In this document: positions 26,473 to 35,080 of the stretch, in pieces | How positions within the stretch are numbered: position 1 is the stretch's first letter | How the letters are laid out: the number at the start of each line of letters is the position of its first letter | Program-made: the position numbers and the translations under genes | Origin: Peptacetobacter sp900539645 | GTDB lineage: Bacteria; Bacillota; Clostridia; Peptostreptococcales; Peptostreptococcaceae | DNA: 64,000 nt | Assembly: GCF_047807365.1 (NCBI RefSeq) | Contig: NZ_JBLOUI010000001.1 | Coordinates: 185,300-249,299, forward strand | Reading direction: 5' to 3' | The notes under the pieces: generated by a model | Told to the model about the DNA's origin: nothing | The model's database searches: none | The model's input: the letters and a program-made list of their open reading frames with translations, nothing else

Positions 26473-27672
26473 TTACTGATTTTCTATTATTGCTTTTACT
26501 TTATCAAGTATTATGTCTGCAACATCTTCTTTGCTCATCTTTGGATAGTCTTGCATATTTCCGTCTACATCTATTATCTTAACTATATTAGTATCTGTAT
26601 TAAATCCAGCACCTTCTTTAGTTAAGTCGTTTGCAACAATAAAATCTAAGTTTTTAGATTCTATTTTTCTCTGAGCATTCTGAAGTAAGTCATTTGTTTC
26701 AGCTGCAAATCCAACTAAAACCTTGTCCGCTTTTATTTTACCCATTTCTTTGGCAACGTCCTTAGTTCTAGCCAATTCTATTGATAGGTCTCCATCTTTC
26801 TTTTTAACCTTTTTCTTTGAATAATTCTTAGGTTTATAATCCGCAACTGCAGCACTCTGTATAAGTGCATCGCAATCTTCAAAATTATCATTTACAGCAT
26901 TATAAAGACTTTCTGCAGATGAAGTCTGTACAAATTTGTGTACTCCTCTAGGTCTTTCTAAACTAGTTGGCCCAGATATAAGAGTTACTTCAGCACCTCT
27001 CATAATTGCTCTCTTAGCTATTGAATAACCCATTTTCCCTGAAGATCTATTAGTTAAATATCTTACTGGGTCTATATCTTCAACTGTAGGGCCTGCTGTA
27101 ACAGTTATCTTCATACCTTTTAAATCATCGCTTCCAAATAGAGAAACATATACTTCATGAACTATATCGTCCACGTCAGCTAATTTTCCTCTACCTAAAT
27201 CTCCACAAGCAAGTCTACCAGAAGCTGGTTCTACAAATTTGTATCCATATCTTTTTAGTTTTTCGATATTATCCTGCACTATAGGATTTTCGTACATATT
27301 TGTATTCATAGCAGGTGCTATTATAACTGGTGCTTTTGTAGCCATAACTGTAGTAGTAAGCATATCATCTGCTATACCTCCAGCTATCTTCCCTATTACA
27401 TTAGCAGTTGCAGGCACTATTAAGAAAGTATCCGCTTTTTTTGCAAGAGATATATGCTCTACATCCCAAGTCTTTGGTTCTTCAAACATATCTGTTATAG
27501 CAAAATTCTGGCTTAATGTCTGGAAAGTCATCGGAGCTACAAACTCACAAGCAGATTTAGTCATTATTACATGAACATTTAAATCTAATTTTTTTAACTT
27601 ACTAACAATATCACAAGCTTTATATGCAGCAATTCCGCCACAAACTCCGATTACTACTGTTTTCTTTTCCAT
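26473..27672 (-). CDS. coaBC: Bifunctional CoaBC (PPC decarboxylase / PPC synthetase)
   Basis: 399 residues. N-terminal flavin decarboxylase CoaC (1-180): GVCGGIAAYKACD, PAMNTNMYENP, and the substrate clamp ASGRLACGDLGRG. C-terminal synthetase CoaB (about 185-399): TAGPTVEDIDPVRYLTNRSS, SAAVADYKP and GFAAET. Makes 4'-phosphopantetheine for coenzyme A. ATG follows CAGGAGTAATATT, 4 bases after rpoZ. Confidence 0.98.
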   Translation of the reverse strand: MEKKTVVIGVCGGIAAYKACDIVSKLKKLDLNVHVIMTKSACEFVAPMTFQTLSQNFAITDMFEEPKTWDVEHISLAKKADTFLIVPATANVIGKIAGGIADDMLTTTVMATKAPVIIAPAMNTNMYENPIVQDNIEKLKRYGYKFVEPASGRLACGDLGRGKLADVDDIVHEVYVSLFGSDDLKGMKITVTAGPTVEDIDPVRYLTNRSSGKMGYSIAKRAIMRGAEVTLISGPTSLERPRGVHKFVQTSSAESLYNAVNDNFEDCDALIQSAAVADYKPKNYSKKKVKKKDGDLSIELARTKDVAKEMGKIKADKVLVGFAAETNDLLQNAQRKIESKNLDFIVANDLTKEGAGFNTDTNIVKIIDVDGNMQDYPKMSKEDVADIILDKVKAIIENQ

Positions 27673-27676
27673 AATA

Positions 27677-27946
27677 TTACTCCTGCTGTTCAGCTATCTG
27701 TCTATTCTGTTCTTCCTGATGTAATTTTTCTTTTATTGCTATTTCTTCTTCTGTTAATAATCTGTAAGTTATTTTTCCTTCTGCAACTTCTTTAGTAGCA
27801 GTTATAACTGGTTTTTCTTTTTTAGCTGTTTCTACATAAGGTTCAGCTCCGTCAACTAATTCTCTAGCTCTTTTTGCTACTGTCCAAGCTAAATAGTATC
27901 TGTTGTCTATTTTTTCTAATACGTCGTTTATTGATGGTTTTAACAT
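27677..27946 (-). CDS. rpoZ: RNA polymerase omega subunit
   Basis: 89 residues. MLKPSINDVLEKIDNRYYLAWTVAKRARELVDG is the omega signature region (first 33 residues), split here by description only; it packs on beta' and aids polymerase assembly. The tail is rich in Glu/Gln. Its ATG overlaps the end of gmk by a few bases, indicating translational coupling; AGGAATATAAAAA is upstream. Confidence 0.95.
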   Translation of the reverse strand: MLKPSINDVLEKIDNRYYLAWTVAKRARELVDGAEPYVETAKKEKPVITATKEVAEGKITYRLLTEEEIAIKEKLHQEEQNRQIAEQQE

Positions 27947-28563
27947 TTTTTATATTCCTCCTCAAATTCTTTAAGTATTGCTTCTTTGTATCTTTCTGTT
28001 TTGTTTTTTTCCGCTGCTATTATAGATTCTATATCTTTAGCTGCAGTTTCAACATCTTCATTTATTATGAAATAGTCGTATTCTTTAAGAGTCTGTATCT
28101 CTTCATACGCCATGCTGAATCTTTTTTCAATCTGTTCTTCAGTTTCAGTTCCTCTACCAACTAATCTTCTCTTTAATTCTTCTAAAGATGGTGGTAATAC
28201 GAATATTAGCACTGAATCTGGGCACATTTTTTTAACATTTAAAGCACCTATCATTTCTATTTCAAGAAGGACATCCTGACCTTTTTCAAGATTTTCCATT
28301 ATAGCTGCTTTTGGAGTTCCGTAGAAATTGCCGTATCTCTCAGCATATTCAAAAAGATCTCCTTCTTCTATCATTTTCTTAAATTCTTCGTGTGTTTTAT
28401 AGTAGTAATTTACGCCTTCTTTTTCCCCTTCTCTAGGAGCTCTAGTTGTTGCAGATACTGATAATTTTATGTTTTCGTTATTTTTTAATAACTCCTTACA
28501 TATAGTACCTTTTCCTGCACCTGAAGGTCCTGAAACAACAGTTAGAATCCCTTTTCTATTCAT
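27940..28563 (-). CDS. gmk: Guanylate kinase
   Basis: 207 residues. Phosphorylates GMP to GDP. P-loop VSGPSGAGKGTI, GMP-binding SATTRAPREGEKEGVNYYY, and LLEIEMIGALNVKK followed by the lid. The chosen ATG at 28563 has GGAGG nine bases upstream; an in-frame TTG at 28569 is too near that site. Located between yicC and rpoZ. The remA/DUF370 gene often found between yicC and gmk in Firmicutes is absent. Confidence 0.97.
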   Translation of the reverse strand: MNRKGILTVVSGPSGAGKGTICKELLKNNENIKLSVSATTRAPREGEKEGVNYYYKTHEEFKKMIEEGDLFEYAERYGNFYGTPKAAIMENLEKGQDVLLEIEMIGALNVKKMCPDSVLIFVLPPSLEELKRRLVGRGTETEEQIEKRFSMAYEEIQTLKEYDYFIINEDVETAAKDIESIIAAEKNKTERYKEAILKEFEEEYKKC

Positions 28564-28614
28564 TTTCAAAATCCTCCGTTAAATTTATTTTCATATAGAA
28601 TAAATCTTACCAAA

Positions 28615-29496
28615 TTATTCTATATTCTGAATCTGTTCTCTTATTTTTTCTAATTCGCTCTTGATTTCAACAACTGTGTTTGTTATTTCTAAATCTGATG
28701 ATTTTGAACCGATAGTATTAGTTTCTCTGTTCATTTCCTGAATTAAGAAGTCTATTTTTCTACCTATAGAATCATTTCTTTCTATTGTTGTTTTTAACTG
28801 AGCTATATGGCTTTTAAATCTAACTATTTCTTCTGTTATATTGCTCTTATCAGCGTATATAGCAACTTCCATAGCTATTCTGTTTTCGTCTATTATCTCA
28901 GGGTTATCTAAGAATTCTTTTATTCTTGAAGTTAATTTTTCTTTATACTCAACAACTACTGTTTCAGAGTATTCTTCTATTCTATCTATGTATTCTCTAA
29001 GTAATCCGCATCTCATCTTAATATCTTCTGCAAGTTTCTTACCTTCTATAGTTCTCATTTCAGTAAGTTTTTCCATAGAAGCCTTAACTGCCTGTTCTAA
29101 CATATTCCAAAGAAGGTCTTCATCGTCCTCTTTTTCTTCTGTTCTAACAACATCTGGGAATTTTGCAATATTCATTATAGATATATCGTCATCCATAGAG
29201 TATCTTTCTTTTATCCGAGTTAGTATATTGTAGTACTGATCTGCTAGCTGTTCATCGAATTTTAAGTTTACATCTTCACTACCAGTAAGTTCTAATTTTA
29301 TAAATACGTCAGCTCTACCTCTTTTTACATAGTCTTTTACTAAATTTCTAACTTTATCCTCTAAAAAAGCTATTTTTCTAGGAAGTCTTATATTTATATC
29401 AGAATATTTATGGTTTATAGTTCTACATTCTACTAAAAAATAATAATTATCATCCTTATATTCGCCTCTTCCGAAGCCTGTCATACTTATTGCCAT
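28615..29496 (-). CDS. YicC/YloC family endoribonuclease
   Basis: 293 residues. MTGFGRGEY at the N terminus, ECRTINHKYSDINIRLPR, and the C-terminal IGRKIDFLIQEMNRETNTIG signature with SDLEIT. YicC-type proteins are RNases reported to act in RNA turnover. ATG follows GGAGGTTTAAAAG, and the ribosome binding site overlaps the dapF stop region (3-base gap), so the genes are probably coupled. Confidence 0.93.
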   Translation of the reverse strand: MAISMTGFGRGEYKDDNYYFLVECRTINHKYSDINIRLPRKIAFLEDKVRNLVKDYVKRGRADVFIKLELTGSEDVNLKFDEQLADQYYNILTRIKERYSMDDDISIMNIAKFPDVVRTEEKEDDEDLLWNMLEQAVKASMEKLTEMRTIEGKKLAEDIKMRCGLLREYIDRIEEYSETVVVEYKEKLTSRIKEFLDNPEIIDENRIAMEVAIYADKSNITEEIVRFKSHIAQLKTTIERNDSIGRKIDFLIQEMNRETNTIGSKSSDLEITNTVVEIKSELEKIREQIQNIE

Positions 29497-29499
29497 CTT

Positions 29500-30333
29500 T
29501 TAAACCTCCAGATATCCTTCACATATTTTAACAGCTGGTCCTGTCATAAATACTTTATCACCTATATCAATTTTAACTGTTCCACCTTTTGATGTAACAT
29601 TCATGCTCTTTTCTGTTTTTCCAAGGTAGTTGCAAATTATAGCCGCTGCAGTCATACCTGTTCCACAGCCTAATGTATATCCACATCCTCTTTCCCAAGT
29701 GTAGACATTTATATTGTACTGATCTCTAACCTTTACAAAGTTTACATTTGTCTTTTCAGGGAATAAATCGCAATTTTCAATAGCTGGTCCGTATTTTTCT
29801 ATCATATCTAAATCAAATTCATCTATAAATACTATAGTATGAGGTACTCCCATAAGCATAGATGTTATTGTAAAATCTCTATCTAATATATGTACTCTTT
29901 CCTCGATGAATTTTTCTTTATCTGTAGCCATAGGAATGTCACTAGTTTTAAATGAACCTTCTCCCATGTCTACCTTTATATTTATTACATCTCCTAAGTC
30001 TGAAGTATTTATTGTTACATGCTTTATACCTGCTAACGTATCTACATCAAACTCTTTTTCGTTGACTATACGGTTATCATAGACAAATCTGCAAAAACAT
30101 CTAAGTCCATTTCCACACATAGCAGCTCTTGAACCATCGGAATTGTAATAAACCATTTCTATATCTGCTACATTTGAATTTTTTACAACTAAAAGTCCAT
30201 CTGCTCCAACAGACATTCTTCTGTTACATACCTGTAACGCTAACGAAGAATATTCAGAAGGGCTTTTTCCATCATTTCTTCCATCTATAGCTATAAAATC
30301 ATTTCCTATACCATGCAGTTTCCAGAATTTCAT
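29500..30333 (-). CDS. dapF: Diaminopimelate epimerase
   Basis: 277 residues. Converts LL- to meso-diaminopimelate for peptidoglycan and lysine. N-terminal KLHGIGNDFIAID, first catalytic Cys in MCGNGLRCF, second in GCGYTLGCGTGMTAAA. Length is typical. ATG follows AAGGAGTGTAAAAAT. First gene of the dapF-yicC-gmk-rpoZ-coaBC run; its leader is described separately. Confidence 0.97.
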   Translation of the reverse strand: MKFWKLHGIGNDFIAIDGRNDGKSPSEYSSLALQVCNRRMSVGADGLLVVKNSNVADIEMVYYNSDGSRAAMCGNGLRCFCRFVYDNRIVNEKEFDVDTLAGIKHVTINTSDLGDVINIKVDMGEGSFKTSDIPMATDKEKFIEERVHILDRDFTITSMLMGVPHTIVFIDEFDLDMIEKYGPAIENCDLFPEKTNVNFVKVRDQYNINVYTWERGCGYTLGCGTGMTAAAIICNYLGKTEKSMNVTSKGGTVKIDIGDKVFMTGPAVKICEGYLEV

Positions 30334-30480
30334 ATTTTTACACTCCTTATTAAAGTATTTTTACTACCTACTTCTGAGAATCATAAAATTCTGTATAACT
30401 TAAGTGGTAGTTTTCATTGACACTTGAAAGTTCCGTATGTGTGCTTCAAATAGTCTTCCTTAACTATATAATTATACACT
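30334..30480 (-). promoter_or_regulatory. dapF leader with TATAAT -10 and possible structure
   Basis: TGTATAATTATATAG near 30465-30480 gives a good -10, leaving about 125 bases of 5' leader. Within it ACTACC (near 30405) and GGTAGT (near 30360) can pair, and CACTTGAAAG faces GCTTCAAATAG. I recognise no known riboswitch (no lysine-riboswitch core). The stretch 30480-30783 is AT-rich with a weak terminator-like repeat at 30708-30757. Confidence 0.35.
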
Positions 30481-30782
30481 AAAATTTCATTGTTTCCAAA
30501 TTATTATTTACATTGACGTTAAACTTTTGTTTTAAATATGATTAATTCTATTATTTTTTTAATAAATCTAATTAATTATATTTCATTCCTTCTCACAAAT
30601 TCTTTCAACTCTTAGAAATACATCACATTAATTTTTCTCCTACTTATTTACTTATTAATATTAGATACTGTTATAAATACAGATTAAAAATTAATTTTAG
30701 AATATAAAAAAGGGACTCTTAGCAATTATTTTGTAATAAGTTTCTTTTTTTATATTTTTTTAATTTTTACTTATAAATACAG

Positions 30783-31023
30783 TTAAGTATTATTTTCTAA
30801 ATGAATATATTCAAGAAGATATTATAATTATTTTGTAGATAGTCCTTTTAAAACTTAAACACAAGTAGCTCGCACCGACAATTCTGCAAGCGCCCAACAT
30901 CATTGAAATGTGTTGGGCGCTGAAGCCTGGAGGGCGAATACTTGTGTTAAGTAAAAAAGGACTACCACAAAATAATTGTAGTAGCCCTATCTTCAATATA
31001 TTATTTAGAAATTAATTCTTTAA
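30783..31023 (-). repeat. Long 3'-end palindrome with conserved core, copy 7
   Basis: Core CGACAATTCTGCA, inner stem AGCGCCCAACA/TGTTGGGCGCT, TGAAGCCTGGAGG. Outer pairing: AACACAAGTA/TACTTGTGTT, AGTCCTTTT/AAAGGACT, AATTATTTTGT/ACAAAATAATT, AATATATTCAAGA with its inverse, then TTTTCTAAATGA and GTTAAG mirroring the threonine-aldolase end (31001-31023), about 23 coding bases including the stop. Arms are about 75 bases with scattered mismatches. Confidence 0.85.
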
Positions 31024-32032
31024 CTGTATTTATAACAGTATCTACATCTTCTCTACTCACATTTACATGAGTTACAAATCTGTATTCTCCGTTTTCCATT
31101 CCACTTATTTTTATTCCTCTATCGTACATTTTCTGAACGAATTCTTTTTCTGGTATAACATCTTCACCCATTGTGAAGTAAACCATACTTATATCATTAG
31201 TATTTTTATTTACTGATATTCCATCTATCTTATCTAACTCGTCTGCTAAGTAGTGACTGTTTCTGTGGTCTTCATCTAATCTCTGAGTCATTTCGTCGAT
31301 AGCTATAAGTCCTGCTGCTGCAAGTATTCCAACCTGGCGCATTCCTCCGCCCATTAGTTTCTGTTTTCTTCTAGCTTTTTCTATAAATTCTTTGCTTCCT
31401 GCTACTATTGATCCAACTGGTGCTCCAAGACCTTTTGATAAACAGAACATAACTGAATCACAGCAAGCAGTTATTTCTTTTACATCTACACCTAGTGCTT
31501 CTGCTGCATTGAATATTCTCGCTCCGTCTAAGTGAACTGGTAAATTGTGTTTTTCTGCTACATCTTTTATAGCTCTTAAATTTTCAACACTTACTACTGT
31601 TCCACCTAAACAAGCATTTTCAACACATATAAGCCCTGTTGATGGCTCATGTATATCATCTCTTCTTATTGCTTTTTCTACTTCTTTAGGATCTAATTCA
31701 CCTTTTTTTCCTGTGTCTAAAGTTCTTAACTGAACCCCAGCTATAACTGCAGGTGCTCCAACTTCATGCACAACTATATGATAATCTCTACCTATTATTA
31801 TTTCTTGTCCTCTTGTACAATGAGTGAATAAACAAAGCTGGTTTCCAAATGTTCCACTTGGAACAAATATAGCAGCTTCTTTTCCAACTTTTTCAGCAGC
31901 TCTTTTTTCTAATTCATTTAAAGTAGGGTCATCTCTGTATATTGAGTCACCAACTTCTGCTTCTGCCATAGCCTTTCTCATTTTATCTGTAGGCATTGTA
32001 ACTGTATCACTTCTTAAATCGATAAATCTCAT
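31001..32032 (-). CDS. ltaE: Low-specificity L-threonine aldolase
   Basis: 343 residues; PLP fold-type I enzyme cleaving threonine/allo-threonine to glycine and acetaldehyde. MRFIDLRSDTVTMPTDKMRK at the N terminus, FVPSGTFGNQL, VHLDGARIFNAA, and the PLP-Lys in FCLSKGLGAPVGS. ATG at 32032 (AAAGGAATTGAGGAT upstream) fits the family start; an in-frame ATG 18 bases earlier is possible. Monocistronic; its 3' end is duplicated in inverted form in the following palindrome. Confidence 0.95.
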   Translation of the reverse strand: MRFIDLRSDTVTMPTDKMRKAMAEAEVGDSIYRDDPTLNELEKRAAEKVGKEAAIFVPSGTFGNQLCLFTHCTRGQEIIIGRDYHIVVHEVGAPAVIAGVQLRTLDTGKKGELDPKEVEKAIRRDDIHEPSTGLICVENACLGGTVVSVENLRAIKDVAEKHNLPVHLDGARIFNAAEALGVDVKEITACCDSVMFCLSKGLGAPVGSIVAGSKEFIEKARRKQKLMGGGMRQVGILAAAGLIAIDEMTQRLDEDHRNSHYLADELDKIDGISVNKNTNDISMVYFTMGEDVIPEKEFVQKMYDRGIKISGMENGEYRFVTHVNVSREDVDTVINTVKELISK

Positions 32033-32303
32033 ATCCTCAATTCCTTTCATTAGTTAAATTTTTATAATTTAATTATATCAAAATATAATTACTTTTCACA
32101 TATTTTAATATTTTAAAAATAAATTTTAAATATTTTGTAATACTTTTTATTTTATTGGGTATATATCTATCATAAAAAATACTGTAATACATTCTTATAC
32201 AATATTATTTTCTAAATTTTTTCCTATGAAATTTTTTAGATTTATACTATTTTGTTATAGTTTATTTATAATATTGTGAAATTTAATACTTTTCAAAAAA
32301 CTA

Positions 32304-32332
32304 TTGAACTTTTATGAAAAAGATTGTATTAT
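32304..32332 (+). promoter_or_regulatory. Promoter of the hydroxysteroid-dehydrogenase-like gene
   Basis: TTGAAC (32304-32309), 17-base spacer, TATTAT (32327-32332), about 70 bases before the start codon. A second TATAAT lies at 32267-32272. The rest of 32032-32412 is AT-rich without a gene. Confidence 0.55.
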
Positions 32333-32411
32333 AAAGCCATAATATAAAAAAATTATTTTATATATAGGTTAAAACTTTTTTTATAGTTTATGCGAAAGGG
32401 GAAACACTATT

Positions 32412-33212
32412 ATGGGATTTTTAAATGGAAAAACAGTAATCGTTACTGGTGGAGGTAGATCTGTATTACGTGATGGAAGATGTGGATCTATAGGATATGG
32501 AATAGTTACAGCATTTGCTAAAGAAGGAGCAAATATAGTAATAACAGGACGTAACGCTAAAAAATTAGAAGACGCTAAAGAAGAAATAGAAAGATTATAC
32601 GGAGTAAAAGTACTTCCAGTTAGAGCTGATGTAAGTGCTGGTGGTGACAATAAAGCTGTTGTTGATGAAGTTATAAAGCAGACAATAGATGCTTTTGGTA
32701 GAATAGACGTACTTGTAAATAATGCTCAGGCTTCTGCTTCAGGTGTTACTTTAGAAGATCATACAACTGAACAATTTGATTTAGCTATATATTCAGGATT
32801 ATATGCAACATTCTACTATATGCAGGCTTGTTTACCATACTTAAAAGAAACTAAGGGAAGCGTTATAAACTTCGCATCTGGAGCTGGCTTATTCGGAAAC
32901 TATGGACAGTGTGCTTATGCAGCTGCTAAAGAAGGTGTTCGTGGTTTAACTAGAGTTGCAGCAACAGAATGGGGTCAGTTTGGAATAAATGTAAATATAA
33001 TCTGCCCACTTGCTTGGACTGCACAGCTTGAAAACTTTGAAAAAGATTATCCACAGGCATTCAAAGAAAATGTTAAGATGCCACCTGCTGGACACTACGG
33101 AGATGCTGAAAAAGAAATCGGACGTGTATGTGTACAGTTAGCTTCACCAGACTTCAAATATATGAGTGGTGAAACAATAACTCTTGAAGGTGGAATGGGA
33201 TTAAGACCTTAA
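32412..33212 (+). CDS. 12-alpha-hydroxysteroid-dehydrogenase-like SDR
   Basis: 266-residue short-chain dehydrogenase with an unusual extended cofactor loop: TGGGRS, an eight-residue insert, then GSIGYGI instead of plain TGxxxGxG. Also NNAQASASG, active-site Ser in NFASGAGLFG and YAAAK (Tyr/Lys). The pattern NNAQASASG plus ASPDFKYMSGETITLEGG is what I recall from clostridial NADP-dependent 12-alpha-hydroxysteroid dehydrogenases acting on bile acids; substrate assignment is by recall, not alignment. Well expressed by appearance: strong ribosome binding site GAAAGGGG and own promoter. No bai-operon genes nearby. Followed by a giant palindrome. Confidence 0.72.
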   Translation: MGFLNGKTVIVTGGGRSVLRDGRCGSIGYGIVTAFAKEGANIVITGRNAKKLEDAKEEIERLYGVKVLPVRADVSAGGDNKAVVDEVIKQTIDAFGRIDVLVNNAQASASGVTLEDHTTEQFDLAIYSGLYATFYYMQACLPYLKETKGSVINFASGAGLFGNYGQCAYAAAKEGVRGLTRVAATEWGQFGINVNIICPLAWTAQLENFEKDYPQAFKENVKMPPAGHYGDAEKEIGRVCVQLASPDFKYMSGETITLEGGMGLRP

Positions 33213-33461
33213 TTAATTAGAATATCAAAGATGTCGCTCTTTTGAGTGACATCTTTTTTATAGAAAAAGCAAGGGATAGAAATAATTTTTAGAGGCATCA
33301 CATTTTGTGTAAGATTTTGTATTTTGAAAAGTTTTCTTTTTAGACACAAAAGTGATGACATCTCTAAAATTTATTTTCTATCCCTTTGCTTGTCAGTAAA
33401 AAATAAGCCACTCATAAAGAGCGACTTATCTTTTATATATTCTAAACTAATTTAAGGTCTT
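33203..33461. repeat. Giant coreless inverted duplication at the SDR 3' end
   Basis: Two arms of about 100 bases are inverted copies. The left arm runs from the last codons (AAGACCTTAA at 33203) through the gene's own terminator (GATGTCGCTCTTTTGAGTGA) and AAGCAAGGGATAGAAATAAT to AGGCATCAC. The right arm repeats all of this inverted, ending TTAAGGTCTT at 33452-33461. The inner loop (about 33312-33347) lacks the CGACAATCTGCA/GAAGCCTGGAG core. Scattered mismatches show it is not a recent exact event. Confidence 0.85.
33226..33262 (+). terminator. Terminator of the SDR gene
   Basis: AAAGATGTCGCTCTTTTGAG pairs as AAAGATGTC(A)CTC with GAGTGACATCTTT and ends in TTTTTT. A diverged inverted second copy lies at about 33393-33431 on the other arm of the large palindrome. 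Confidence 0.85.
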
Positions 33462-33553
33462 ATATACTGGTATGTTGTACTAGCAGTTGTTAGCCTTGTT
33501 CCTATTTTTATGTCCACAATTATTTAAGTTCTTAATTTTGAGGTTTGCAAAAT

Positions 33554-34186
33554 TTAAGCTAATATTAGTATGCATGCTATTATGTTGTTTAGCATAGTAG
33601 CTGCTATACAGATGTCTATTCGTTCTGTTTTGTAGTATGCTATTAGCGGAATTATGTTTATTGCAAATCTTATTAGCATTTCTGGTATTCCACTTATTCC
33701 ACCAAGTAGTACTATTACTACTGCTGCTATTGGGATGGCTGATTTTTTCATGTTACCTATGCTTTTTAGTGCTACGTGTACATAGATAAACTCTGTAATT
33801 ATTGGTAATATGAAGCATATCTCAAACAATGCTAGTCCTAGTTTTGCACCTGTTAGTGTTCTTAACTGGTTTTCTAAGAAATAATCTTCTGCTATAGGAG
33901 CTATTCCCATTATTTCAACCATTCCGTTAGCTGCATAAGCTGCTGCTTTTGATAGTATGTAGATTAGTAGGACGTATTTTAAGTTTTCCCACTTGAATAA
34001 ATCTTTTATGTTTGCATATCCTTCTTTGTTAATATAAACTAATAGGATTATTGTTAGTACACTTAGTATAGTTAAATTCATAAGTTGTGGCATGAATTTT
34101 ATGTTTATAAATATTTGAATAATAATTAATACTAACCCTGCCAATAATTCTAAAGCTGATTTTAATTCTTTATTTACTTTTGTCAT
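33554..34186 (-). CDS. CPBP-family-like membrane protein A, degenerate active site
   Basis: About 210 residues, six to seven membrane segments. It aligns with its neighbours (LFKWENLKY, MVEIMGIAP, and terminal YYKTERIDICIAATMLNN) but the CPBP/Abi motifs are damaged: ITEFIYVHV in place of EE-x-x-x-R, no His in the second motif and no His in the third (ATMLNN). Probably not a protease; it could still act as an immunity or scaffold protein. ATG at 34186 has AAGGTGAG upstream. Last gene of the array, directly behind B with no peptide gene after it. Confidence 0.7.
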   Translation of the reverse strand: MTKVNKELKSALELLAGLVLIIIQIFINIKFMPQLMNLTILSVLTIILLVYINKEGYANIKDLFKWENLKYVLLIYILSKAAAYAANGMVEIMGIAPIAEDYFLENQLRTLTGAKLGLALFEICFILPIITEFIYVHVALKSIGNMKKSAIPIAAVVIVLLGGISGIPEMLIRFAINIIPLIAYYKTERIDICIAATMLNNIIACILILA

Positions 34187-34199
34187 TTTTCTCACCTTC

Positions 34200-34841
34200 T
34201 TATAAGAAAATATTTAAAACACTATAAATCATACTTGTTACGATACATACATCTATTCTCTTGGTTTTACAATATATTATCGCTAGAATTAGACCTATTA
34301 AAAAGTACATAGCACAGTAAAGTGGACTTCCTAATTCGTGACTAAATGCATATAACACTGTTGAGAAGATTAACATTGATTTTTCAATATTTTTTGTATT
34401 CCCTATACTTCCTACATCTCCAATGAATATGTATCTATACTGAAACTCTTCTATTATTGGAATCCAAAGTATTGAAACTATATAATATTCCACTATAGAC
34501 AAATCTCTTAAACTATTAGTTATTCCATGTAAAATATCTCCTTGCATTGGTATTATCCCATATTTCGCTGCAATCGATGAAAATATTACTGTTATAGCTT
34601 TCATAATTATACACCCAATAGCTATATATTTAAGATTTTCCAATTTGAATAAATCTTTGATATTTATTTCATTTTTTTTGTAAAGATATGTTAGTAAAAG
34701 TATCAAAGATAGCACTTCTATAGATATTATCACCGCTATGTTTGATATATTTATAGAATGTATTATTCTAAATATTAAGTGTAGTGTAAGTAAAATCATT
34801 AAATTTATTACTAATCTTCTGTGTTCATTTTCCTTTGTCAT
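34200..34841 (-). CDS. CPBP-family intramembrane protease-like protein B
   Basis: About 213 residues, six to eight membrane segments. Motif 1 EEFQYRY (EExxxR) and motif 2 His in FSTVLYAFSHE are intact, but the third motif His is missing (VTSMIYSVLN). CPBP/Abi proteins include CAAX-type proteases and bacteriocin self-immunity proteins. ATG at 34841 preceded by GGGGTGAATATC. It lies behind the LytTR site at 34989-35019, 14 bases before gene A; this unit lacks a peptide gene. Confidence 0.78.
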   Translation of the reverse strand: MTKENEHRRLVINLMILLTLHLIFRIIHSINISNIAVIISIEVLSLILLLTYLYKKNEINIKDLFKLENLKYIAIGCIIMKAITVIFSSIAAKYGIIPMQGDILHGITNSLRDLSIVEYYIVSILWIPIIEEFQYRYIFIGDVGSIGNTKNIEKSMLIFSTVLYAFSHELGSPLYCAMYFLIGLILAIIYCKTKRIDVCIVTSMIYSVLNIFL

Positions 34842-34905
34842 GATATTCACCCCAATCTAAAATATCTTTCTTTGTTTTCACTACAGAAATTTCCATCTCT
34901 CAAAT

Positions 34906-34954
34906 AAAAAAGAGAGCTAAGATTTGATTTAATATCTCTTCTTACTCTCTTTTT
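34906..34954 (-). promoter_or_regulatory. 5'-proximal hairpin of array unit 1
   Basis: AGAGAGCTAAGA pairs with TCTTACTCTCT; T-rich on the minus-strand 3' side. It begins at the position where a transcript from the adjacent LytTR-type promoter should start. The same element recurs in units 2-5. Confidence 0.6.
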
Positions 34955-34988
34955 ATCATTTATCTATTCTGTTTTCAATCACTTTGCT

Positions 34989-35019
34989 CCAACTGGACGT
35001 TTTAATGTTCCAACTGGGC
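34989..35019 (-). promoter_or_regulatory. LytTR-type direct-repeat operator, site 1
   Basis: Two copies of CCAACTGG(A/G)C start 21 bases apart (34989 and 35010). On the minus strand this reads CCAGTTGG, an 11-base spacer, then GTCCAGTTGG. The 21-base period equals the two-turn spacing of LytTR-domain sites. It precedes B and A. About 15 bases downstream TTGAAA, 17 bases, TAAAAA can serve as promoter. Confidence 0.75.
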
Positions 35020-35080
35020 ATAATCTATTTTGAAGAGCTAGTATTTTTATTTTTTATACTTTATCATTTTTATTTAACTT

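Noticed and set aside
33464..33535. A 20-odd codon minus-strand frame ending in RP-stop inside the SDR palindrome.
   Set aside because: No ribosome binding site, GTG start only, and its stop region is explained by the inverted copy of the SDR gene end.
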